Under the pieces are notes generated by a model. The model saw only the letters and a list, made by a program, of their open reading frames with translations, had not been told where the DNA came from and did not search any database. Below are positions 7,358 to 16,071 of a DNA stretch of 64,000 nucleotides, in pieces. The stretch covers positions 29,019-93,018 of the forward strand of contig NZ_JALEGS010000086.1 in NCBI RefSeq assembly GCF_022763345.1, read 5' to 3'. This DNA comes from Phaeodactylibacter sp. (GTDB lineage: Bacteria; Bacteroidota; Bacteroidia; Chitinophagales; Saprospiraceae). How positions within the stretch are numbered: position 1 is the stretch's first letter; every line of letters begins with the position of its first letter. The position numbers and the translations under genes are program-made.

Positions 7358-10300
7358 TTAATTCAGCTGGAAACGGACGATAATACCTCCCGATGCATCT
7401 GTTCTGGGCGCTGCCGGGCCAATAGCCGGTACTGTACGCCGGTAATCAAAAAACAGGCGCAGTGAGAGCCGCTGACTGATCGCGTACTCCGCTGAAGGTG
7501 ATATCGAGAAGGCATAAGTACCCCGGGTAGGCTCCTGAATGCCCTCATCCAACCGATGGGCAAAGCTGATATCATCCCGGATCGACATATCGAAGTTGAT
7601 ATCCAGGTCCTGCCCCTGCAGTCCACGGCCTCCACCGCCACGCCGGTTGTTCCGGCCCTGATTTTGCTGATTGGGGTCTTCCTCTTCCTCTTCCTCCTTT
7701 TTACGGTCTCGCTTCTTATTGCTCCCGGTCAGGAATGGAATGTCCACATTCCGGATCAGGTAGCCAAACCCTACAGTGAACTCTTCAGATTGTGTTTCAT
7801 TCAACTGGTAGTTGACCGTACTCAGAGCCAGTGTACGGGATTTCTTATAATCCACATTTAAGCTAATCCCATTTTGCAGGGTCATATCCACCGCAATCAG
7901 CGGAGCAAACTGCTCCTGAATGACAACATCAGCTATCTCCAGGCGTGGGTAAAAGTTAAACGTCCCGGTATCTATGGGCTCCGTGGCCCGGGTAGCCAGG
8001 AACGGCAGACTTGACCGGAAGTTATTCACGCTAAGCGTGGACCGGTACCCGTGGGAGATAGAGAAGTTCTGGAAGATATCCCTGAAGAATGGAATCCGGG
8101 ATAAGCCGTTGTATTGCATTCTCCAGTTAATAGAAGGAATCTGATCAAAAATATTCAACCGCACATTATTCGGGTCCACATCCCGGTAAGCAGCAATGAA
8201 AGCCGGCAGAATGACCTCCTGCTGGGTATTACCATAGCCCCGGGTGTAACCCAGTGCGCTAAGGTTTTCATCCTGGTGATTTCCCACCCCTAAACGACGG
8301 GAAATGATGACACGATTGGCTTCGAACGTGTTAAAGAGCTCGCTAATATCATCCCGGCTGTCACGGAATAGCGTATTCAGCGCATTGTAAGTCATTTGTG
8401 TGCTGCCCGTCTCATATGGCACCGTGTGGACTAACCGCCGCACGCCATCGCCCGGGAGGGTATCTTTAAACGTCTCCGAATAATTTTCTGTGAAGGTTCG
8501 GTTGAGCTCCAGGTCAATCCTGAAATCCTGGAAAGGCTCTATGGTTGCCCGGGCGTCAAACCGCTGTGAGTAGGTTTGCATGACCTCCCGGTTGAGGAAG
8601 GAGCTCCCGGTGATCCACTGCTCGTTTTCCCTAAGCCAGTCTCCCTCCACATTATTGGGGTTCGGGTTGAACAGCTGGTCTTCTGTTAAATTTCGGATGT
8701 TGGGCTGCAGTCCAGCCACGAAGCCCCAGCCCGGAGAATCAAAATCTGTCATACCCAGTATTTGTGACTGAGGCATGTAGCCTGGCACTGTGGTCGAAAA
8801 CTGCTCATTATAATTGAAGCGCACCCGTCGCACCAGCATCAATGGCCGGATCAGTGCCCGCTCAATGGCGGAAGGCCCGTTGCGTTTCTTCTTTTTGTCC
8901 TCCTCGTCATCTTTTTGGCTCTGATTATCATCACGGGAATCTGGGCGCCGGCCGCGTGACCGGTTTGCACCACCTCCGCCTCTGGAGCCCCGGTTGATTT
9001 TCCGTAAGTAATCGACTTTGTCGTAAAGCCGCTCCAGGTTAAAGTCGAGGTCCGCCGTTCGGTTTTGGTTGTTTTGAATGACGTTACCCAGGCTATCCAC
9101 GTTAAGAGCCGCAGCAGTCCAGTTGTAGCTGCCCTGATACTGTACCTTGGCCGTCACCCAGCCCTGCAACAACGGCAGGTGCTTGATGGGCAGGTCATAC
9201 CCCACGCTCAGATTATGCTGATAATTTTTCGGACGGCCGAAGTTGCGGATATTCGTCCAGATACTATCCCTCCGGATTTCCCGAGCCTGGTCAAACCCAA
9301 AGGTCTCTACCAGGAAGGACTCATTGGGCTCATCAATTACAGCACTGTTGGTCGCATTGAAATTGAACTTCAAAGCTCTCGTCAGGTCCCACTGCAAGTC
9401 ATAATCCCGGTCCCAGGTAAACCTTTTGTTGTAGAAAGTCCGGTACTCCGGTGCCACATCCGTGAAGCGGTAGCTCGTCGTTTCGAACACCCGGTTCATG
9501 ATTGAGCTGAAGCTAAAGGCATTAGGCAACGGGTTGAAGTTAAACTCCGAAATGATCTTGAAAGCATTGCCCTGTATCCCTTTAAAAGGCTCGATGTAGT
9601 TGGTCCGCCTGCTAAAGGCATAATCGATAGAGCCCGTATGCCGCTCTTCTTCATTAAATTCAATAATGGGGTCCCGGAACTCAGACTCTGTATAGGAATA
9701 GGACGCGCTGAAGTTGGAGATATCCCACGGCATAGCCGCCTTGGAATTATCAGCCCGCTCTTTGCGGACATTTGTCAGGTTTAAACTTTTGATCGTGGTG
9801 ACCTCCTGAGCAGCAGCTCGTATAGAATCACGCTCTGTACGGTTATCCGCATCCCTGAGTTTATCTTCCAGGAGGATATCCAGATCGTAAGGGTCAAATT
9901 CCGGTGTGCTTGTGGTATTGGATAACTGTGCGTAGAATGGCAATTGAAGCCCCCAGCGTTCCGGCAGGAACTTATCGAGATTGAAGTTGACCGCAAAATC
10001 GTAGCCAGTCAGCCGCTCCCGGGCCCGTTCCTGCACTTTCTGGTCCAGCGCACCAAAACCGATGGTACTGATGTTACCAGCTGCCGCAATCGAACCAAAG
10101 TCCGCCAACTGTGCATCAACCCTTGCAGTAGCAGCGGCACCGCCCCGCTCATCCAATCCGGTGAGGCGCATTTCATTGATCCAGACCTCCAGGTCGAAGT
10201 TTTCATCCTCCGTCACAAAGTCGTACTGATTTCGCACCCCGACCATCAGGACTTTCACCTGCCCCACACTGGGGTTGCCCCTGATTTTCAGGCGGTGAAT

Positions 10301-13300
10301 CTTAGAGCCTACCTGCTTCTGCTCTACATATTCCTCGCTTAGGTTTACGCTGCCCTCATTACGCCGCTTTTTAAGCTCCACAAAGTCTTTCAGCGCAAAG
10401 TCAAACCCGTTGTCCGGCCGCCAAACTGCATTTTTATAGGAAGAACTGGTTGGCGCTCCCGACAGGTCCTCCACTTCCGACATCGTCAGCGGAATCTCGT
10501 ACTCGTAATAATTGCCCTGAAAGTCGCTGCCCAGGCGGACGAAGATAGAGGTTGCACCTTCCGGAATCTCCGTACCATTTTTTTCTTCAGCGTGGATGAA
10601 CATTTTAAAGCGTTCGTAAACCCGCATGTCCATATTGATGACTTTGAAGACCGAGCGGGTCGCCCCATTACACAGGTCTTCGATATTGAGGGACAGGGAC
10701 TGCTCATTCTGCAGGTTGGTGAAAACCCCTACTGCTCTTTCGCGCTGAATACCTTCCGGCAGCACGTAGTTGAACGGTTCACGGCCGCTATTCTCCTCGA
10801 TATTGACGTTGTCGACTGTGAAGTTGGTCTCGTCGTCAATACACTCCGGTGTGGCAGGGCCTCCTACCTCGGACAGGTCCGGGCGGTAGCGGCGCCATTG
10901 GTTGCGGACCAGCTCCAGGCGGGCAAAGCGCAAAGTTACCGGCGCGTTGAAATTGTGCAGGTACATCCGCATAAACTGAATGGAGCGGAAGTCCCGGATG
11001 CCACCGACTGCCTTATCGGGCTCCGTCAATGGGATACGGAAACGGTACCAGATCCGTCCGTTGGAAGCCTGCCTGCGGTCTGTGATGTAAGGTGTCTCTT
11101 CAAGGTCAATTTCACCGGGGTTCTCCAGGCTACGGCGCAGTGGGATCTTGTACTCGAAGTAGGTTTCCGATTCATTCAGGGTGTTGTCCTGATTGAGGTC
11201 CTCTGCATCCGGAATGTTGGTGCCGGTTTGGCGGAGGTTTTGGTTACCTGTATTTTGAGAAGCAGAGCGGGAGTTGCCGTCCGGGTTGTTGAATTGGATG
11301 TAGCGCTCGTAGACACCGGCTTCATTAGGCCATTGCCCGTCGTTATAGTACCGGAAGTTATCCTGTGAAGGGTCTTCTGCTACCTGCTGTCCCACCACCG
11401 CGTTGGTAGCCGAAATCGCCTCGATGTAATCCTGGTATTTTACCCGCTCAGCGGCATCACTCAACCCATCCAGGCCTACGTCCTGCTGCTCCCGGGTTGC
11501 CTCGTCAATGTCGAAGCCCCTGGTAATCTGCTGGGAAACGGGCACCCGTGACCATTCCGTATCATTGGTAGGCCGGCTGGGGTTGGTCGGGCCGGGAAGG
11601 CCGTTTTCGTAAAACAAGCGGGAGTCCCGGAGGATGTCCTCTGAAATGTTACCCAGGTTGATGTAGAGGTCCCCCTGCTTGGCATCGGCGTCAGAAGCAG
11701 CGCCCTGCCCGGACTCGTCAAGGAATGGGCTCAACATCCAGAACTCCAGGAATTCAATATTGGCAGACTGGAAATCGTTGGTGGTCATGTCACGCATAAT
11801 GCCCGCCCATCGGGTTTGGGGGTCCTTGAGTTCCACCCGCCCGTTGGAGGTTTCCACCCCTCGTGTGTAGCCAGGATAGCCTTCGGGGACATCAAAGTTA
11901 TAGGGGCCGCGAAGGGTTGGGTAATAGCGCAGGTCAAAGGTCTGTACGTTCGGTAATTGGTTAGGCTGCAGCTGCAAGTTAGGGAAGACCTCAAGCTGAG
12001 GCACCTGGCTGGTGTAAATATTGTCATTATCGGTTCCACCCCTTGCAGCCTGATCGATACGATACCAATTGAGCAGGGCCCGGTTGGCACCGTAGCGCAG
12101 GTCATTGATCAGCTGCCCTTCCGGGAAAAGCTGTTCTGCACCGGGATCGTCGTTCCGCGGCACACTGGCCAGAAACCAACGGTTGGCCTGAGCACGGAGG
12201 TCAAAGCTTGCTCCACTGCCTTCAAAGTCATCGATATAGACCACCCCTCCTTCATCCACAGGGTTGAGGCTAATCGCCCGGGCATGGCCGGGTTGAATAG
12301 CGGCGACCTCTGCAGCTACCGTGATATTGGACGGCTCCTTCGTGGACAAGCCCGGGAGGGCATCTACTGCGCGGGTCAGCCAGGGTGCCTGACGGCTCAG
12401 ATTCATATCCAACCCGTAAATATTATTGTTGATGGGGTCATCTCCAACGTTTACTTTCTGGGTAAACGGACGCTCGAAAAGCTTCAGGAAAGTCGCACCG
12501 ATATTAAAGTTCTCATCAATTTCATAGTCGGCCCTCAAACCGACCATCGTCTTTTGCTGGAAGCCGAAAAGGGTATTGTCCTCAAAAGAGACATTCACCG
12601 GCACGCCCGATTGCAGGATCGCATCATTCAGGATCCGGACCTTACCAATAGTGTAGTCCACCTCATAATCCCGGCCCTCCTGCAGTACCTGCCCACCGGC
12701 GCGCACCGTCACCGAGTTCGGAGGGATGTTGAAGGCGCCGAGCGATATCTCTGAGGAGACACTCGATTTGTATTCTCCCCGGATGATAAACCGGTTCTGT
12801 TCGGCGGCTTCCTGCGCGAGGAATACGGTAGTCCGGTAGAGGGAATCGTAAACGTATTTTCGCCGGAGTTCTTCGTCGTTAATTTGCCGGGCCAGAGCAG
12901 CACCGAAAGGCTCCAGGACCGGGAACATGATCCGCCCGTTTCGGGGGTTGATGGTTACGCCCGGCACAAAGTCAAAGATACCGTCGGGCTGCGGGTCGCC
13001 CTGTGTATTCAGGCTATCAAGGTTAAAAATGCGCAGAAGGGGTATCCCTGCGATATTGGTCTCTGGCAGGAATCGCTTCTGCCCTGCGCCAGGGTCATCG
13101 TAGAAAATATCGAGGCGGAAGTCCTCCTGATTCACCTGAAAGGCACCGATGGGGTACACGTTTTTCATCATCAGGTCCCAGGTCGGCACGTCGGTCCGCT
13201 GCGTGGTACTCTTCAGCATTTTCACAAAGAGCACCTTAGGTGTCAGGTCGGTGGTATCGGTACCAACTGTACTGTTGTTGATCGACATCTCCCCTACCCG

Positions 13301-14752
13301 GAAGATGCTGCCGTTGTATTCATATTCGAATGCCACGCCCAGCACCTGATCAGGCTGCACATTAATATTCACGGAGACGAAGCCCAGCTCCGGGTGGAAG
13401 GTGTACTCTGAAGGTTGTAGCTTGCGCGCACTTACTTTTTCAAAATCGCGGGTTTGCTGTAGCTCGAAGTCATTTTTGAGCGTAGAAACCGCACGGTCGA
13501 TATCCCGGACCTGTTCGCCACGGGAGATGATACGGCTGTAGAGGTCGTTGGCGGAGTTATCAGGAAGCAGGTCCCGGTTGACCAGGTCGCGCTTGTTCCA
13601 GGATGGATTTTGGTTGATTTTATCTGGGCTAACGAGTCGATTCGGCTCGGCAAGGTCAGCCAGGGCAACGATATCCCGCACATCCGTTACTTCATTCCGG
13701 TCGTTGGTGATCCAGACCTCAAGCTTTTTGATTTTGAAGAGGCTGTTGATCTGCGGCAGGTTTTGCAGAGAACGGTTGAAGTTGTCGCGGTTGTAGAAGG
13801 TCAGCAGGAAGTGGCGGTTTTCGTCGTATTCATCGGCGCGGACTTCAAACTCCTGTACCTGGCTACCGCCTTCAATTTGGATGTTTTCCTGTTGAGAGCG
13901 CTGCTGGGAGACGATGGGCGTCAGGCGCAGGTGCCCGAATTTCAGTTCTGTTTTCAGGCCGAAGAGGCTTTGCCCACCCTGAATCAGGTTGCCCCGGAGT
14001 GGCAGGCTGACGTTACCGGCTTCAATTTTCTGCAGTATAGCATCCTCTCCCCCTTCAAAGTTGTCGGAGTTGTAGTCCAGCTTAATCTGGTTGTCAAAGT
14101 TGAAGTTGGCGTTGGTGTTGTAAGTAGTGGTCAGGTTGAGCTTTTCCCCGATTTTACCGACTACGTTCATGTTGATGTTCATGTCGAAGTCAAAGTTGGT
14201 CAGGTTCCGCTGCCGTTCGGGGAGGTCGGGGCGTTCGGTGATACTGGAATTGACGCCAAAGGTGAGGTCGATGTTACCCTGTGGGCGGATGTCCACCTCT
14301 GTGCCACCAAAGAGGCGCTCCAGGAGGTTTTCTTTCACGTCGATTTTCTCAATGGGGTCAAGGGCTCCGGTAGCCCCGGTAGAGCTGATGCCCGCCAGCT
14401 CATTAAAATAATTCTGCTGATCCTGTCTTTGACGGAAATTGAGGTACTCATCAAAAGACATAAAGGTAGGCGGGCGATAGAAGTCGTCCCCAATTTTTTC
14501 AGTGATGATATACTGGCCGGTAGCCGGGTCAAATTCCACATTCTGCTGAACGACATCGGGGTCATTGAGGTCAAATGGATTGGAATTCGGGTTCGTCAGA
14601 AAGTCGCCGAAGCGCTCATCGATATCCGGGATGGTATCCGAAGCTACCGTGTAGCTGCTGCTGTAGGGGTCCTCATTGAGGTGAGGGCCACTCCCCAGGG
14701 CAATAGTTGCTATCCCACACAAAAACGTAGCGAGTATCAGTAGTTTATTCAT
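7358..14752 (-). CDS. sprA: SprA, type IX secretion outer-membrane translocon
   Basis: Giant outer-membrane beta-barrel that forms the conducting pore of the type IX secretion system and is needed for gliding in Flavobacterium. From the start at 14752 it has 2464 residues, close to the roughly 2400 of F. johnsoniae SprA. A signal peptide (MNKLLILATFLCGIATIALGS) is followed by many alternating beta segments, the conserved VYIDDFEGSGASFDL region around residues 820-840, and a C-terminal strand ending in an aromatic-hydrophobic pattern. Low-complexity stretches rich in Arg, Gly, Glu and Lys (for example KKKKRNGPS and RRGGGGR) sit near the C-terminal half. The ATG at 14752 is preferred to 14806 because it begins the signal peptide directly. 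ruvA lies upstream on the same strand, as in other Bacteroidota. The long leader of about 230 bases suggests its own promoter. Confidence 0.97.
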   Translation of the reverse strand: MNKLLILATFLCGIATIALGSGPHLNEDPYSSSYTVASDTIPDIDERFGDFLTNPNSNPFDLNDPDVVQQNVEFDPATGQYIITEKIGDDFYRPPTFMSFDEYLNFRQRQDQQNYFNELAGISSTGATGALDPIEKIDVKENLLERLFGGTEVDIRPQGNIDLTFGVNSSITERPDLPERQRNLTNFDFDMNINMNVVGKIGEKLNLTTTYNTNANFNFDNQIKLDYNSDNFEGGEDAILQKIEAGNVSLPLRGNLIQGGQSLFGLKTELKFGHLRLTPIVSQQRSQQENIQIEGGSQVQEFEVRADEYDENRHFLLTFYNRDNFNRSLQNLPQINSLFKIKKLEVWITNDRNEVTDVRDIVALADLAEPNRLVSPDKINQNPSWNKRDLVNRDLLPDNSANDLYSRIISRGEQVRDIDRAVSTLKNDFELQQTRDFEKVSARKLQPSEYTFHPELGFVSVNINVQPDQVLGVAFEYEYNGSIFRVGEMSINNSTVGTDTTDLTPKVLFVKMLKSTTQRTDVPTWDLMMKNVYPIGAFQVNQEDFRLDIFYDDPGAGQKRFLPETNIAGIPLLRIFNLDSLNTQGDPQPDGIFDFVPGVTINPRNGRIMFPVLEPFGAALARQINDEELRRKYVYDSLYRTTVFLAQEAAEQNRFIIRGEYKSSVSSEISLGAFNIPPNSVTVRAGGQVLQEGRDYEVDYTIGKVRILNDAILQSGVPVNVSFEDNTLFGFQQKTMVGLRADYEIDENFNIGATFLKLFERPFTQKVNVGDDPINNNIYGLDMNLSRQAPWLTRAVDALPGLSTKEPSNITVAAEVAAIQPGHARAISLNPVDEGGVVYIDDFEGSGASFDLRAQANRWFLASVPRNDDPGAEQLFPEGQLINDLRYGANRALLNWYRIDQAARGGTDNDNIYTSQVPQLEVFPNLQLQPNQLPNVQTFDLRYYPTLRGPYNFDVPEGYPGYTRGVETSNGRVELKDPQTRWAGIMRDMTTNDFQSANIEFLEFWMLSPFLDESGQGAASDADAKQGDLYINLGNISEDILRDSRLFYENGLPGPTNPSRPTNDTEWSRVPVSQQITRGFDIDEATREQQDVGLDGLSDAAERVKYQDYIEAISATNAVVGQQVAEDPSQDNFRYYNDGQWPNEAGVYERYIQFNNPDGNSRSASQNTGNQNLRQTGTNIPDAEDLNQDNTLNESETYFEYKIPLRRSLENPGEIDLEETPYITDRRQASNGRIWYRFRIPLTEPDKAVGGIRDFRSIQFMRMYLHNFNAPVTLRFARLELVRNQWRRYRPDLSEVGGPATPECIDDETNFTVDNVNIEENSGREPFNYVLPEGIQRERAVGVFTNLQNEQSLSLNIEDLCNGATRSVFKVINMDMRVYERFKMFIHAEEKNGTEIPEGATSIFVRLGSDFQGNYYEYEIPLTMSEVEDLSGAPTSSSYKNAVWRPDNGFDFALKDFVELKKRRNEGSVNLSEEYVEQKQVGSKIHRLKIRGNPSVGQVKVLMVGVRNQYDFVTEDENFDLEVWINEMRLTGLDERGGAAATARVDAQLADFGSIAAAGNISTIGFGALDQKVQERARERLTGYDFAVNFNLDKFLPERWGLQLPFYAQLSNTTSTPEFDPYDLDILLEDKLRDADNRTERDSIRAAAQEVTTIKSLNLTNVRKERADNSKAAMPWDISNFSASYSYTESEFRDPIIEFNEEERHTGSIDYAFSRRTNYIEPFKGIQGNAFKIISEFNFNPLPNAFSFSSIMNRVFETTSYRFTDVAPEYRTFYNKRFTWDRDYDLQWDLTRALKFNFNATNSAVIDEPNESFLVETFGFDQAREIRRDSIWTNIRNFGRPKNYQHNLSVGYDLPIKHLPLLQGWVTAKVQYQGSYNWTAAALNVDSLGNVIQNNQNRTADLDFNLERLYDKVDYLRKINRGSRGGGGANRSRGRRPDSRDDNQSQKDDEEDKKKKRNGPSAIERALIRPLMLVRRVRFNYNEQFSTTVPGYMPQSQILGMTDFDSPGWGFVAGLQPNIRNLTEDQLFNPNPNNVEGDWLRENEQWITGSSFLNREVMQTYSQRFDARATIEPFQDFRIDLELNRTFTENYSETFKDTLPGDGVRRLVHTVPYETGSTQMTYNALNTLFRDSRDDISELFNTFEANRVIISRRLGVGNHQDENLSALGYTRGYGNTQQEVILPAFIAAYRDVDPNNVRLNIFDQIPSINWRMQYNGLSRIPFFRDIFQNFSISHGYRSTLSVNNFRSSLPFLATRATEPIDTGTFNFYPRLEIADVVIQEQFAPLIAVDMTLQNGISLNVDYKKSRTLALSTVNYQLNETQSEEFTVGFGYLIRNVDIPFLTGSNKKRDRKKEEEEEEDPNQQNQGRNNRRGGGGRGLQGQDLDINFDMSIRDDISFAHRLDEGIQEPTRGTYAFSISPSAEYAISQRLSLRLFFDYRRTVPAIGPAAPRTDASGGIIVRFQLN

Positions 14753-15033
14753 ATTCAACATCATGGAATTCTTGCACGAGGCATCGCTTAATCCGTAGAA
14801 AATCAAAAAAGTCAGGGCATTGAAAGGGTTAAAATCTTGTTAATCCTAATCCTTTTACGAACACAATTTTCAGGGTGTTTCACCTATAAACGAAGGTGAC
14901 GGGCATATTTTACCCCACCCGATAACTTTAACATTCTGCTTTTGGGAAACTTCGGAAGCCTCCTGTACCTGTCTTCAAAGACGGCGCAAAGTAACGCATT
15001 TCAACAGGGGCAACCAAAGCAAAATAGATTTGG

Positions 15034-15630
15034 TTACGACAGCTCCTTCAGCGCGAGCTTGATCAGGGTCTCCACCTGCCCAATCCCGGGCTGAGCTTTC
15101 AGTGCTTTGTTCAGGGCTTTTTGCGCATGAATACGATTGAACTGCAATGCAACCAAAGCTGATAACGCCTCCTCCCGGATCGTATTGTCTGCCTGTGGGA
15201 CATTGGCTGGCAGGTTTTCGTCGCCCCCGTCCTTGAGGAGTTTGTCCTTGAGGTCGAGTATGATCCGCTGTGCGGTTTTCGCACCAATGCCTTTGATACG
15301 TTTGAGCCCGGTCACGTCCTCGCCAATGATAGAGGCCCGCATTTCATCCGGTGTCATAGAAGAGAGCATCAGCTGAGCGGTGCTCGGCCCCACACCGGAT
15401 ACGGAAATCAGGTGGCGGAACAGGTTACGCTCGACAGACTCGGAAAACCCGTAGAGCGTGTGGCTGTCTTCCTTGATGTGCTGATGGGTCAGAATTTTGA
15501 CGGCCTCCAGCTTTTCGATCAGAGCGTAGGTGTGCAGGCTTATGTTGATATGGTAACCGATACCACCAGCTTCCACTACGACATAGGTCGGGCTTTTGTG
15601 GGTAATATTCCCTTTGATATACGTGATCAT
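15034..15630 (-). CDS. ruvA: Holliday junction DNA helicase subunit RuvA
   Basis: Tetrameric DNA-binding subunit that grips Holliday junctions and lets the RuvB motor drive branch migration. 198 residues from the ATG at 15630, matching the family. Domain I begins MITYIKGNI and contains the GxGY beta-barrel segment (VEAGGIGYHI). Two helix-hairpin-helix motifs follow (VSGVGPSTAQLML and IKGIGAKTAQRIILDLKDK). A short linker and the flexible C-terminal domain III that binds RuvB (about 150-198) complete it. The longer frame from 15789 has no RuvA-like residues and was rejected. It lies about 280 bases upstream of sprA on the same strand, so co-transcription is possible but not required. Confidence 0.97.
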   Translation of the reverse strand: MITYIKGNITHKSPTYVVVEAGGIGYHINISLHTYALIEKLEAVKILTHQHIKEDSHTLYGFSESVERNLFRHLISVSGVGPSTAQLMLSSMTPDEMRASIIGEDVTGLKRIKGIGAKTAQRIILDLKDKLLKDGGDENLPANVPQADNTIREEALSALVALQFNRIHAQKALNKALKAQPGIGQVETLIKLALKELS

Positions 15631-16071
15631 GATTAAAATGAGGTGAGGTAAGCAACCTGTTTCAGGTAATTGGAATGCGAAGGTAAGAAGTTCTGGTGGA
15701 AACATAAAATAGGAGTGGTGGAGAGCGTGCACGCAGGGACGCAGAGAAAAGGCACGCAAAGGCCGCGGAGAAATGGGATGCAGAGGCATGGCATACAGAG
15801 GGGGGTCAGGCTTTTGCTGCAGATGAAGTCAGCTGGTTATTCATTTTTTTGATCTATTGAATGCCATTTATTTTCATGCAGTATCCGTTGGGAAATACTC
15901 TAAAAGTGATTGTCTGTGAACTGCCTGAACTGCAAAATAATAGATGGGATATTAGGCAGGCTCAGCCAAAAGTATCTATTTTACACCCGTTTTGCAGCGC
16001 CGTCTCATCGGGCAACAGAAATGAAGAACCACACCGGGAAGACCCCGGCTTAGCTAAAACTACAATTACAC
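15631..16071. other. Intergenic region with short CGCAGAG-type repeats
   Basis: About 440 bases between divergent ruvA and the first POT gene with no gene found. From 15729 to about 15790 it carries an irregular series of ACGCAGGG, ACGCAGAGA, CACGCAAAGG and CCGCGGAGA units, a degenerate short tandem pattern with a period near 9-10 bases. Confidence 0.5.

Noticed and set aside
13610..14743. Open frame of 377 codons on the + strand inside sprA
   Set aside because: It lies antisense to the well-supported SprA frame, has unusual composition (Val-rich, no domain) and is typical of GC-rich shadow frames. The same holds for the frames at 10592-11368 and 11957-12754.
15729..15790. Possible CRISPR-like array
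   Set aside because: The units are too short and irregular and have no spacers of constant length.
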